From positions 1 through 23,430 of the forward strand of contig JASLDZ010000063.1 of the NCBI GenBank assembly GCA_030151985.1: a stretch of 23,430 bases of DNA, read 5' to 3'. How positions within the stretch are numbered: the stretch's first letter is position 1; every line of letters begins with the position of its first letter. Made by a program: the position numbers and the translations under genes. The notes under the pieces were generated by a model. It made no database searches. It saw nothing but the letters and a program-made list of their open reading frames with translations, and had not been told where the DNA came from. Shown in pieces: positions 1-5,351 of the stretch. Source of the stretch: Caulobacteraceae bacterium (lineage in GTDB: Bacteria; Pseudomonadota; Alphaproteobacteria; Caulobacterales; Caulobacteraceae).

Positions 1-404
1 GCGGCGGTAGAGGGATCGCGAGTGACTTCGGCGCGGGCCTGTTCGGCGTCCGCATGCGCGTCTTCGGCCTCGCTCTTGGCGTCCAGCCGCTCCATGTCGG
101 CTTCGAGCCGGCGCACGAGCTTCGCGGGGTCCGCCAGCTCCGCCAGCGCGTCCCGGTAGGCGACCAGCGGGTGCCACCCGCACAGCGTCTCGAAGCCCGT
201 CTCCCGGCTGCAGATCGCGGCGGAGAGGTCGCCCTTGTGGTCCACCAGGGCATGAGCTGCGGCGGCCACCTCCCGCGGATCGGCCAGCTTGAGCGAGGCG
301 CGGTGAGTGGCCTTGAAGGCCCGCAGCATCTCCCCCGTGGCGGCGGCGCGGTCGGCGAAGATCGCGAGGCGGTCGGTGCGGTCAGGAACGAGGTCGAAAG
401 CCAT
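1..404 (-). CDS. Leftward unknown protein, 3' end cut by window
   Basis: The reading frame is open from an ATG at 404 to the window edge, giving the first 134 residues. A good ribosome binding site, GGGGAG, lies 6 nt before the ATG. The protein is helical and charged, with a central Ala-rich part and a C-terminal stretch rich in Glu, Asp, Ala and Lys (about residues 95-130) that may form a coiled coil. I do not recognise a family. It is transcribed away from the small gene at 561, and its upstream region holds two copies of the putative repressor operator (431-449 and 476-490). It is therefore probably the first gene of a leftward phage operon under lysogeny control. The codon pattern (G/C in third positions) fits a real gene, and the opposite-strand frame is its shadow. 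Confidence 0.65.
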   Translation of the reverse strand, partial: MAFDLVPDRTDRLAIFADRAAATGEMLRAFKATHRASLKLADPREVAAAAHALVDHKGDLSAAICSRETGFETLCGWHPLVAYRDALAELADPAKLVRRLEADMERLDAKSEAEDAHADAEQARAEVTRDPSTA

Positions 405-430
405 GTGGCGCTCCCCTTTGGTAGAGAGCA

Positions 431-449
431 CATTACACTAGCCGTAAGT
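431..449. promoter_or_regulatory. Putative repressor operator O1
   Basis: The dyad TTAC-N7-GTAA lies at 433-436 and 444-447. Read on the minus strand, the 19-bp site is nearly identical to the site at 1630-1648: both share ACTTACGGCT and then GTAA after a 7-bp centre. It lies 27-45 nt upstream of the leftward ATG at 404, where a phage repressor would block RNA polymerase. The binding protein is inferred to be the HTH repressor or Cro-like product of the 1268-1864 region. Confidence 0.55.
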
Positions 450-475
450 CGGCGCAAGCGGCGGCCGAGAAATAA

Positions 476-490
476 TTGCACCTAACGTAA
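476..490. promoter_or_regulatory. Putative repressor operator O2
   Basis: TTGC (476-479), a 7-bp spacer and GTAA (487-490) form a variant of the dyad at 431-449. The centres of the two sites are about 43 bp apart, close to four helical turns, so cooperative binding is possible. The site lies between the divergent starts at 404 and 561. Confidence 0.45.
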
Positions 491-560
491 TACGGCGGAA
501 GCGGTCGTCGGCGCTAGGGTCAGTCTAGACTCGTAAGTCGGGCCGTGGATTCGTTAAGGG

Positions 561-800
561 ATGAAGCCGACCTGCACGCAGCCGTTCAAAGTGGTGCGCT
601 TCGTCGTCCTCGCGTGCGGCCGCGAGCCAAAGCCCTGCGCGACGGAGCTGGAGGCGCGCGTCCAAGCGATCGCCAGCGCCAAGCGCTGGGGGTGGGCTGA
701 CTACTACAGGGTGGAAGGTGAGCCCGCGACCGACATATGGCGCAAGCCGGAACTGCTCGGCGGCTTTGAGGCCGAGGAAGCTATGCGCGCAGTCGCCTAG
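561..800 (+). CDS. Small hypothetical protein (79 aa)
   Basis: This is a 79-residue soluble protein with no family I recognise. It has a short beta-like hydrophobic N-terminus (VVRFVVLACG, about residues 11-20), a helix (about 27-42), and an acidic C-terminal helix. AAGGG directly abuts the ATG, which is too close for normal Shine-Dalgarno pairing, so the message may be leaderless or the start may be misplaced; GTG at 591 is the next in-frame alternative. The stop overlaps the stop of the convergent gene at 797 through a shared CTAG. The upstream region holds a 10-bp palindrome (522-531) and two GANTC sites (528-532 and 548-552). It is plausible as a real gene, but its function is unknown. 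Confidence 0.5.
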   Translation: MKPTCTQPFKVVRFVVLACGREPKPCATELEARVQAIASAKRWGWADYYRVEGEPATDIWRKPELLGGFEAEEAMRAVA

Positions 801-1264
801 GAGGTACTCGTGCCGGCATCGAGCGGAATGTCGGGCGTCACCGACTTGATCTCGCAGTAGGCGTTGGCGGCCTGGCTGCTGACAAAGCCCATCGACTGGT
901 CATGCAGTCTGATGGTTTTCCCCGCGGGGATGCGCCGGAAGATCGGCTGCGATACCTCGCCAATCGTCGTCCCGGACTGGCCCCGCGCCACGCAGCGGAT
1001 AACTGGATCCTTCACGGCAAACCCGTTCGCGTTCCTGATCGACCCGGAGAGCACCATGACGGTGCCGAACCCTCCGAGCGTCCATCTGTATTTCGTCAGC
1101 GAGACGTGGGCGGCGGGGTCGAATATAGGGGCGCTCGGAGCGGGCGTTGCGGACGGCTGGCTTCCGCTGACCACAAGGCCAACGGCGCCTAGCGTGAGCG
1201 CACCGGCGACGACAAGGAGGGCAGCGCGGTTCGGCGGATCGCGGGGCGCGGCACCAACCGTCAC
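797..1264 (-). CDS. Single-pass membrane-anchored protein, FxLYD-like external domain
   Basis: The protein has 155 residues. Residues about 13-34 form one hydrophobic segment, followed by a Pro/Ala/Ser-rich linker (about 36-50) and a beta-rich domain. The pattern of that domain (SGSIRNANGF, then a Cys, then a second Cys near the end) resembles small immunoglobulin-like FxLYD domains of secreted or anchored proteins. Topology is probably N-in with the domain outside the inner membrane. It starts with GTG, 3 nt after the stop of the upstream repressor gene, with a purine-rich AGGAAGG as a possible ribosome binding site, so the two are co-transcribed. A membrane protein made with the repressor in a lysogen is a classic arrangement for superinfection exclusion or lysogenic conversion, but that role is inference. 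The FxLYD resemblance is by eye. Confidence 0.7.
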   Translation of the reverse strand: MTVGAAPRDPPNRAALLVVAGALTLGAVGLVVSGSQPSATPAPSAPIFDPAAHVSLTKYRWTLGGFGTVMVLSGSIRNANGFAVKDPVIRCVARGQSGTTIGEVSQPIFRRIPAGKTIRLHDQSMGFVSSQAANAYCEIKSVTPDIPLDAGTSTS

Positions 1265-1267
1265 GAT

Positions 1268-1561
1268 CTAGCCCACCTTCCTCATCTGCTCCGCCATGCT
1301 CCGGAGGATCGTGACCTGTTCGGGATTGAGCCCAACGGTTTCGATCGCCTCGGGATCAGAGGGACGCCGCCGCACTAAATCTGCCGGTGTGGTGTTCAGC
1401 GCAAGGGCGGCCGCGACCAGGAACTCGCCATCCCAAGCCTGCTTGCCGTTTTCAATCCGGCTGATGGTCGCGGCGGTCGTGTGGAGCGCCTCCGCGAGGC
1501 GATCCTGGTTCCACCCGCGGTGCTGGCGCCACTCGCGCAGATAGAAGCGTGGTTGCGGCAT
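1268..1561 (-). CDS. XRE-family HTH repressor (CI-like)
   Basis: The 97-residue product carries a helix-turn-helix of the HTH_3/XRE family at about residues 8-62: LREWRQHRGWNQDRLAEAL, then the recognition helix region TTAATISRIENGKQAW, then the typical LAxALN-T-DLV ending. There is no peptidase domain, so induction would not be by LexA-type self-cleavage. I chose the ATG at 1561 rather than 1765 because the HTH begins right after it and the longer N-terminus would run through the operator and the divergent promoter. There is no Shine-Dalgarno sequence, and operator O3 (1553-1567) overlaps the start codon, which points to a leaderless, autoregulated message. Divergence from a Cro-like gene makes it the probable lysogeny repressor. 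Confidence 0.8.
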   Translation of the reverse strand: MPQPRFYLREWRQHRGWNQDRLAEALHTTAATISRIENGKQAWDGEFLVAAALALNTTPADLVRRRPSDPEAIETVGLNPEQVTILRSMAEQMRKVG

Positions 1562-1567
1562 AGGTAA
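1553..1567. promoter_or_regulatory. Putative repressor operator O3
   Basis: TTGC (1553-1556), a 7-bp spacer and GTAA (1564-1567) form the same dyad as the other three sites. It covers the start codon of the leftward repressor gene, suggesting autorepression close to the transcription start. Confidence 0.45.
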
Positions 1568-1586
1568 TAAGATGCCGCAGCTGACT

Positions 1587-1615
1587 TTGGGTGTCCGTGC
1601 CCGCTGACGTAAAAT
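1587..1615 (+). promoter_or_regulatory. Putative rightward early promoter
   Basis: TTGGGT (1587-1592), a 17-bp spacer and TAAAAT (1610-1615) fit a sigma70-type promoter. The -10 matches the consensus at 5 of 6 positions and the -35 only in its first three bases. The predicted start near 1622 would place the operator 1630-1648 just downstream of +1, and the Cro-like gene as the first gene. This is prediction only. Confidence 0.35.
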
Positions 1616-1629
1616 CGCCCCTTGCGCGC

Positions 1630-1648
1630 ACTTACGGCTGATGTAAGT
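1630..1648. promoter_or_regulatory. Putative repressor operator O4 (best copy)
   Basis: ACTTAC, a 7-bp centre and GTAAGT form a perfect 6-bp inverted repeat of 19 bp in total. It lies directly before the ATG at 1649 of the Cro-like gene. It is the most symmetric member of the four-site set and supplies the consensus ACTTAC-GGCTRRT-GTAA. Confidence 0.6.
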
Positions 1649-1864
1649 ATGCGGCCCATGCTCAAAGCGTGGCTCGCTCAAAATCGCACTCGCACCAAGG
1701 ATGAGATCGCCCGAGAAATCGGCATCTCCACGGTGAGCCTGTGGCGCATCGCTGAGGGGCGGCAACAGCCGTCCCCCACGGTAGCGGTCGCCATCGAACG
1801 CGTGACCGGCATCCCCGCGCTGAGCTGGGCGAATGAAGCGCTCCGGCTGGCGCGGTCGGCATGA
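1649..1864 (+). CDS. Cro-like / YdaS-type HTH regulator
   Basis: This is a small HTH protein of about 71 residues. An AxxNRTRTKDEIAREIGISTVSLWRIAEGRQQPS segment (about residues 9-43) carries the turn (GIS) and recognition helix (VSLWRIAEG), as in Cro/YdaS-type phage regulators, and is followed by a short helical tail. It is divergent from the XRE repressor and separated from it by 87 bp containing two operator-like dyads, which is the classical immunity-switch layout. The start is uncertain: ATG at 1649 follows operator O4 directly, ATG at 1658 is the alternative, and a TTG at 1622 would put the operator inside the gene. None has a Shine-Dalgarno sequence, so leaderless initiation is likely. 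The product is expected to repress the lysogenic promoter early in infection. Confidence 0.75.
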   Translation: MRPMLKAWLAQNRTRTKDEIAREIGISTVSLWRIAEGRQQPSPTVAVAIERVTGIPALSWANEALRLARSA

Positions 1865-2052
1865 TCCGCGCCCGCCACGCTCTCCTGTTCGGCCTCGCGA
1901 GCTGCACCCCCGCTGGTGGCGGCTCGCCCGTCTTCGTCGCGGCCGCCCTGGTCGCCTTCCTCATCCGTCGCGCGGTGATCGCCGCCCGTCACGCTGCGAA
2001 GGGCGCCGCCAGCCGCCCGCGCCTGCGCCACCTCGGCTGGCGAGGCGTCTGA
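1861..2052 (+). CDS. Small membrane protein (63 aa)
   Basis: The gene overlaps the Cro-like gene by ATGA and is therefore translationally coupled to it. The product is short and basic. It has a weakly hydrophobic N-terminus and one clear hydrophobic stretch (about residues 24-42, SPVFVAAALVAFLI and onward), followed by an Arg/Ala/His-rich cytoplasmic-type tail. I do not recognise a family. Composition alone would fit a small inner-membrane peptide made immediately early. High-GC sequence easily gives spurious frames, so the tight coupling to its neighbour is the main support. Confidence 0.45.
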   Translation: MIRARHALLFGLASCTPAGGGSPVFVAAALVAFLIRRAVIAARHAAKGAASRPRLRHLGWRGV

Positions 2053-2106
2053 GCATGGACGCGACCGCAACCCACGCCGCGTGCGCGGCCACGATGGAGC
2101 ACGACC

Positions 2107-2400
2107 ATGGACGCGACCTTCCAGGAGTTCGGGGAGGGGCCTGCCGGCTCCGACCCGGACGTCATGACCGCCCAGGCGCAGGGGAGGCTGAAGTCGTTCT
2201 TCGAGCGCATCGAGCGCCTGGAGGAGGACAAGGCCGCGGTGGCGAACGACATCAAGGAGGTCTTCGCGGAGGCCAAGGGCGAGGGCTTCGACACCGCCAT
2301 CATGCGGCAGGTGCTGAAGCTCCGCGCCATGGACAAGGTGAAGCGCGACGAGATGGAGGCGCTGATCGACCTCTACCTGTCGGCCATCGGGGGTCTCTGA
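2107..2400 (+). CDS. gapR: GapR-like nucleoid-associated protein (DUF2312)
   Basis: The product has 97 residues. Residues about 22-96 match the GapR/DUF2312 pattern: a long helix AQGRLKSFFERIERLEEDKAAV, then NDIKEVFAEAKGEGFDT, then a short helix and the acidic ending ALIDLYLSA. In Caulobacter, GapR is a nucleoid-associated protein that binds overtwisted DNA ahead of polymerases and supports replication, and the family is characteristic of Alphaproteobacteria. The length fits a complete family member with about 20 extra N-terminal residues. A GGAG sits about 8 nt before the ATG. The start region repeats a 13-bp stretch found 52 bp upstream. A phage copy may stabilise or remodel replicating phage DNA or compete with host GapR; that role is inference, while the family call is strong. 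Confidence 0.88.
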   Translation: MDATFQEFGEGPAGSDPDVMTAQAQGRLKSFFERIERLEEDKAAVANDIKEVFAEAKGEGFDTAIMRQVLKLRAMDKVKRDEMEALIDLYLSAIGGL

Positions 2401-2477
2401 GCGCCGCCTACCACGTCGCGCTCCCGCCGCAGGACGCCGACGCCGTCCAGCGCCAGCCGCAGAACATCCGGCGGGCC

Positions 2478-2663
2478 TCATCCATCCGACTTCAGGATGA
2501 GCCGCACCGCGTCGGCGTTCAGCTTGTCCGCAAGACGGTTGAGCGCGTGCTCCGTCCGGCCGCCTACCGCGGCGCCGGCATCTCGCTGCACGTGCGCCCG
2601 GTCCAGGAAGTGGATGGCGCGCGCGAAGTCTTCGTCCGCGGGGGTCGGCTTGGTGTCGATCAT
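2478..2663 (-). CDS. Small antisense-strand hypothetical protein (61 aa)
   Basis: This reverse-strand frame has an ATG at 2663 preceded by AAGGGG at a spacing of 8 nt, a better ribosome binding site than most in the window. The product is a compact, balanced helical protein (acidic N-terminus DTKPTPADEDFARAI, then RTEHALNRLADKLNADAVRLIL) without the Arg/Pro/Gly excess typical of shadow frames here. No forward gene occupies 2401-2749. I do not recognise a family. Its position against the direction of the early operon, between gapR and the HTH gene at 2750, suggests a separately expressed gene, perhaps active in the lysogen. Expression is unproven. Confidence 0.5.
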   Translation of the reverse strand: MIDTKPTPADEDFARAIHFLDRAHVQRDAGAAVGGRTEHALNRLADKLNADAVRLILKSDG

Positions 2664-2749
2664 GGGCTGAGCCCCTTGCTTCGCTCGCACACTCAATGCG
2701 CGAGCGCCGCCCCCCGCGTCACCGAAACTCAACCCATGGGGCTTTCGCG

Positions 2750-3205
2750 ATGACCGACCCCGTGGAGGCCTACTACCAGCAACAGGCGCGCTTCGCCCGC
2801 ATGTTGATCGACGCCTGCCAAGGCACGTGCGCGGCGGCGGAAGCGGTGAAGCTCTCCGAAGGCACCGTCTCCCGCTACCGGAACCCGATCTACAAGGCGG
2901 TGATGCCCCTGCCGGTCATCATGGCCCTGCAGGAGCACTGCGGCCGGCCGGTCTACACCCAGGCGCTCACCGACCTCGTGACGCCCGCCGCGCCCGGCGA
3001 GCTGCAGGATGACGTCTGCCAGTCGGTCGAGGACGCGGCGGCGATCCTGTCCACCGTACGCGCCCGGCCGAAGGGCGCGGGCCTGACGCCCCGCGAGCGG
3101 GACGCGCTGCACCGCCTCGTGGCGATGGCGAAGGAACACCTCGAGCAGGTGGACCGCGACATAGACGCGGGCGGTGTCACCCCGATCCGCAGGGGCGGCG
3201 CATGA
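2750..3205 (+). CDS. Phage HTH regulator, CII-like (inferred)
   Basis: The product has 151 residues. Residues about 14-60 look like a helix-turn-helix: FARMLIDACQGTCAAAEAV, then KLSEGTVSRYRNP, followed by a hydrophobic helix with PVIMALQEHCGRP. This resembles phage CII/Cox-type regulators that dock on a lysogeny promoter. The rest is acidic and helical (about 75-140) and may mediate oligomerisation. I took the ATG at 2750 because the upstream extension is arginine-rich and lacks a ribosome binding site. It opens the chain of overlapping early genes and overlaps the next by ATGA. The HTH call is moderate and the CII comparison weak; a helix-rich replication accessory is the alternative. Confidence 0.7.
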   Translation: MTDPVEAYYQQQARFARMLIDACQGTCAAAEAVKLSEGTVSRYRNPIYKAVMPLPVIMALQEHCGRPVYTQALTDLVTPAAPGELQDDVCQSVEDAAAILSTVRARPKGAGLTPRERDALHRLVAMAKEHLEQVDRDIDAGGVTPIRRGGA

Positions 3206-3498
3206 ACCAGGCCGACCTTTTCACCTATCCCGACGCGCCCGGGTTCAAAGCTCGCGCCACCTCTCGCGCGGCGGCGGAGGGCGTCGCCACCAAGTCCGGC
3301 CCGCTGCGCGATCGCGTGCTGGCGGCGCTGAAGGTGCGCGAGGGCACGCCCGAACAGGTGGCGCTGCGCATCGGCGAGCCGCTGATGAACTGTCGCCCGC
3401 GGTTCTCCGAACTGGCCCGCAAAGGGCTGATCGTGGACAGCGGCCGGCGCGGCCTCGCCATGGGCGGGCGTCAGGCGATCATCTGGAGGGCGGCGTGA
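3202..3498 (+). CDS. Winged-helix protein with N-terminal clamp-binding-like motif
   Basis: The product has 98 residues. The body (about 33-95) reads as a winged helix: GPLRDRVLAAL, then TPEQVALRIGEP, then the recognition helix NCRPRFSELARKGLIVDSGRR and a wing ending in AIIW. Similar small proteins occur early in phages of Alphaproteobacteria. Residues 3-7 are QADLF, which fits the bacterial beta-clamp-binding pentapeptide (QxxLF type) and sits in a flexible N-terminus. It overlaps both neighbours by 4 nt (ATGA in, GTGA out). A DNA-binding adaptor that attaches to the sliding clamp is a reasonable inference but is untested. Confidence 0.7.
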   Translation: MNQADLFTYPDAPGFKARATSRAAAEGVATKSGPLRDRVLAALKVREGTPEQVALRIGEPLMNCRPRFSELARKGLIVDSGRRGLAMGGRQAIIWRAA

Positions 3499-3989
3499 CG
3501 CTCGCTCAACCCGAAATCGTCATCGATCTCCCACGCGGCCTGAAGACCGTTCTCGACGGCTCGGAGAGCTGGGCGCTTCATCGCCGTTGGCACGTCCTTA
3601 GCCGCCCCGGAAAGCGGCCATACGTCAGAAGCAACGACCGTCGCCGACAACTTCTCCATCGGCTTGTCCTCGGAGTTGTCGATCCTCGGGCAGCGGTAGA
3701 TCATCTGAATGGTGACACGTTGGATAACCGTAGGGCAAACCTGCGCCTCTGCGATCGCTTTACCAATGCCCGCAACATAGCCGGTCCGCGGTCTGATAAC
3801 ACTTCCGGCTACCTTGGCGTGACACAAGACGGCGCGAAGTGGCGCGCGACGATACGTGTCGAGAACAGGTTAATCTATCTCGGTTCATTTGAGACTGCCG
3901 AGTTGGCGCGAGATGTAAGGCTTGTAGCCGAGCGCCATTACTGGGGCGAGCAACCCCGGCGAGCCGAGGCGCTGAGGGGCGTCGGCTGA
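3495..3989 (+). CDS. HNH homing endonuclease with AP2 domain
   Basis: The product has 164 residues from a GTG start that overlaps the previous stop (GTGA), with GGAGGG 4 nt upstream. The HNH part (about residues 40-95) shows LHRLVLG, VDHLNGDTLDNRRANLRL and the NARN ending typical of HNH_3 nucleases. The C-terminal AP2 DNA-binding domain (about 103-152) shows SGYLGVTQDGAKWRATI and YLGSFETAELAR. Such HNH-AP2 proteins are free-standing homing endonucleases common in phages. The coding stretch 3600-3950 is visibly richer in A/T than its neighbours, consistent with recent arrival. Even so, its start and stop are neatly fused to its neighbours by 4-nt and 1-nt overlaps. The minus-strand frame over it is a shadow. 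Confidence 0.88.
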   Translation: MTLAQPEIVIDLPRGLKTVLDGSESWALHRRWHVLSRPGKRPYVRSNDRRRQLLHRLVLGVVDPRAAVDHLNGDTLDNRRANLRLCDRFTNARNIAGPRSDNTSGYLGVTQDGAKWRATIRVENRLIYLGSFETAELARDVRLVAERHYWGEQPRRAEALRGVG

Positions 3990-4354
3990 TGGCCCGGCAG
4001 CAGAATGAGTTCCGCCTCCAGTGCGTCGTGGCCGACTTCCTGGCGACGTGCGTCCCGGACCTGCTCTGGAGCGCGTTCCCTGCGGGCGAGGCGCGCTCCA
4101 AGGCGACCGGCGGCCGCCTGTCCCGTATGGGGCTGAAGCGCGGGTGGCCCGACATCATCGCCGTGCTTCCCGATGGCCGCACATGCGGCTTCGAACTGAA
4201 GGCCGAGGGCGAATACCTGCGCCCCGAGCAGCGCGCGATCCGCGACGGCTTCCACGCTCGCGGCGCCCCTCACTTCGTCATCCGATCACTCGACGACCTG
4301 CGCCAGTCGCTCGCCGAGCTGAACGTCCCCACCCGTGAGCGAGCTTCTTCATGA
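3989..4354 (+). CDS. VRR-NUC domain nuclease
   Basis: The product has 121 residues. It matches the virus-type replication-repair nuclease domain: GEARSK (33-38), GGRLSRMGLKRGWPDI with P54-D55, then the FELK segment with E69 and K71, and a Gln (Q81) of the following helix, forming the PD-(D/E)XK active site. Stand-alone VRR-NUC proteins of this length are common in phage early regions next to replication genes and may cut structured DNA. TGATG coupling links it to the homing endonuclease gene and ATGA to the GcrA-like gene. The family call is firm; the substrate is unknown. Confidence 0.9.
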   Translation: MARQQNEFRLQCVVADFLATCVPDLLWSAFPAGEARSKATGGRLSRMGLKRGWPDIIAVLPDGRTCGFELKAEGEYLRPEQRAIRDGFHARGAPHFVIRSLDDLRQSLAELNVPTRERASS

Positions 4355-5031
4355 ACGCCCCCACCTGGTCGCCCGAGCGCCTGGACGTGCTCCGCGATCT
4401 CTACGTCGAACAGCGCCTCTCCGCAGGCCAGTGCGCCATCCGCATGAAGGAGACGCGCGGCTCGATCTCAGGGGCGCTTCACCGCTTCAAGATCAAGCGC
4501 GGCATCCCCCGCCCGCCTCGGCAGAAATGGCCGAAGGAGAGGGTGGACGAACTCGCCCGTCTTGCTGCCGACGGGTTCAGCGGCCCCGCCATCGCCGACA
4601 AGCTGGGGTGCGGGAAGACGACGATCGCCCGCAAGGCCGCCGAGCTGGGGATCACCTTCACGGGCACGATCCGGAGGGAGCTGAAGCCGCCAAAGGAGCC
4701 GAAGGCGCAGCCGGTCGCCCGCGCCCCAGCTCCCGCACCCGCCGCCGTCCGGCCTCCCACGCTGATCGCGTCGGAGCCGGCGGCCGGAGGCGTCACCATC
4801 GACGGGCTGGGCGCCTTCACCTGCCGCTGGCCTCTCGGCGACGCACGCAAGGAAGCCGACGGCCTCCAGCGGTTCTGCGGCGAGCGGATCGCGTTCAGCC
4901 CCAAGCGGATGCGCGCGCCCTACTGCGCCTGCCACGGGGCTCAGGCGGTGGCCGCCGTCCAGCCCGCCAAGCGGGTGAAGCCCTACGAGCCGAACGTCAT
5001 CTTTCGCCGTCCGCAGCGGGAGGCGGCGTGA
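4351..5031 (+). CDS. gcrA: GcrA-like cell-cycle transcription factor
   Basis: The product has 226 residues. An N-terminal GcrA-type HTH (about 5-50) begins TWSPERLDVLRDLY and continues to SGALHRFKIKRG. A second HTH-like segment (about 58-108) has KWPKERVDELARLAADG and GCGKTTIARKAAELG. After a Pro/Ala linker (about 112-145), the C-terminal signature of GcrA appears: CRWPLGD (158-164), FCG (175-177) and YCACH (191-195). GcrA is an alphaproteobacterial factor that joins sigma70-RNA polymerase and acts at promoters with CcrM-methylated GANTC sites; its C-terminal region is the part reported to contact sigma70. Host GcrA has one HTH, so the second is an unusual addition. The phage copy could redirect host polymerase (inference). 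Start ATGA overlap is well supported. Confidence 0.85.
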   Translation: MNAPTWSPERLDVLRDLYVEQRLSAGQCAIRMKETRGSISGALHRFKIKRGIPRPPRQKWPKERVDELARLAADGFSGPAIADKLGCGKTTIARKAAELGITFTGTIRRELKPPKEPKAQPVARAPAPAPAAVRPPTLIASEPAAGGVTIDGLGAFTCRWPLGDARKEADGLQRFCGERIAFSPKRMRAPYCACHGAQAVAAVQPAKRVKPYEPNVIFRRPQREAA

Positions 5032-5351
5032 CCCGTCCCGCCCCCAGCGTCGAGGCGATGGTCCAGCGCGGCCTCACCAAGCTCAAGACGGCACAGCGCC
5101 GCGAGGGCTTCAAGGCGCGCGCGTTCGGCGCGGTGCAGGTCTTCATGGAGTCGATCCCGGCCGCCCACCACGCGGAGGCGGGCGCGATCCTGCGCGACGC
5201 CGCCATCGCCCGCAGCGCGCTCCTCACCGACCCTCTCACCGAGGCCTGCGCCATCCAGGCGATCTCTCGGCGCATGTGCCCGGACGCGGCTTGCCCGGAT
5301 GCGCGCGCGGCTGGTGAGGCGCTGTTCCGTCCGAAGAGGAGGGCGGCGTGA
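5028..5351 (+). CDS. Hypothetical protein (107 aa)
   Basis: It starts with GTG in a GTGA overlap, with GGGAGG just upstream, and ends in another GTGA overlap. The product is a helical, basic protein with conserved-looking stretches VQRGLTKLKTAQRREGF (about 13-29) and AIQAISRRMCPDAACPDA (about 74-91), the latter with two Cys. I do not recognise a family. The longer upstream frame is a shadow of the GcrA-like gene. Its place between the GcrA-like gene and the first methyltransferase suggests an accessory early function. Confidence 0.65.
   Translation: MTRPAPSVEAMVQRGLTKLKTAQRREGFKARAFGAVQVFMESIPAAHHAEAGAILRDAAIARSALLTDPLTEACAIQAISRRMCPDAACPDARAAGEALFRPKRRAA

Noticed and set aside
864..1271. 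Forward frame opposite the membrane protein
   Set aside because: The minus-strand frame has a proper membrane helix, linker and domain; the forward one is its complement.
1562..1765. N-terminal extension of the repressor to ATG 1765
   Set aside because: The extension crosses the promoter, two operators and the start of the Cro-like gene on the other strand, and has no domain.
1622..1864. Longer Cro-like gene starting at TTG 1622
   Set aside because: It would bury the best operator copy inside the coding region and adds residues before the HTH with no ribosome binding site.
1678..2481. Long minus-strand frame
   Set aside because: It is opposite the Cro-like, membrane and GapR genes and has Arg/Gly/Pro-rich shadow composition.
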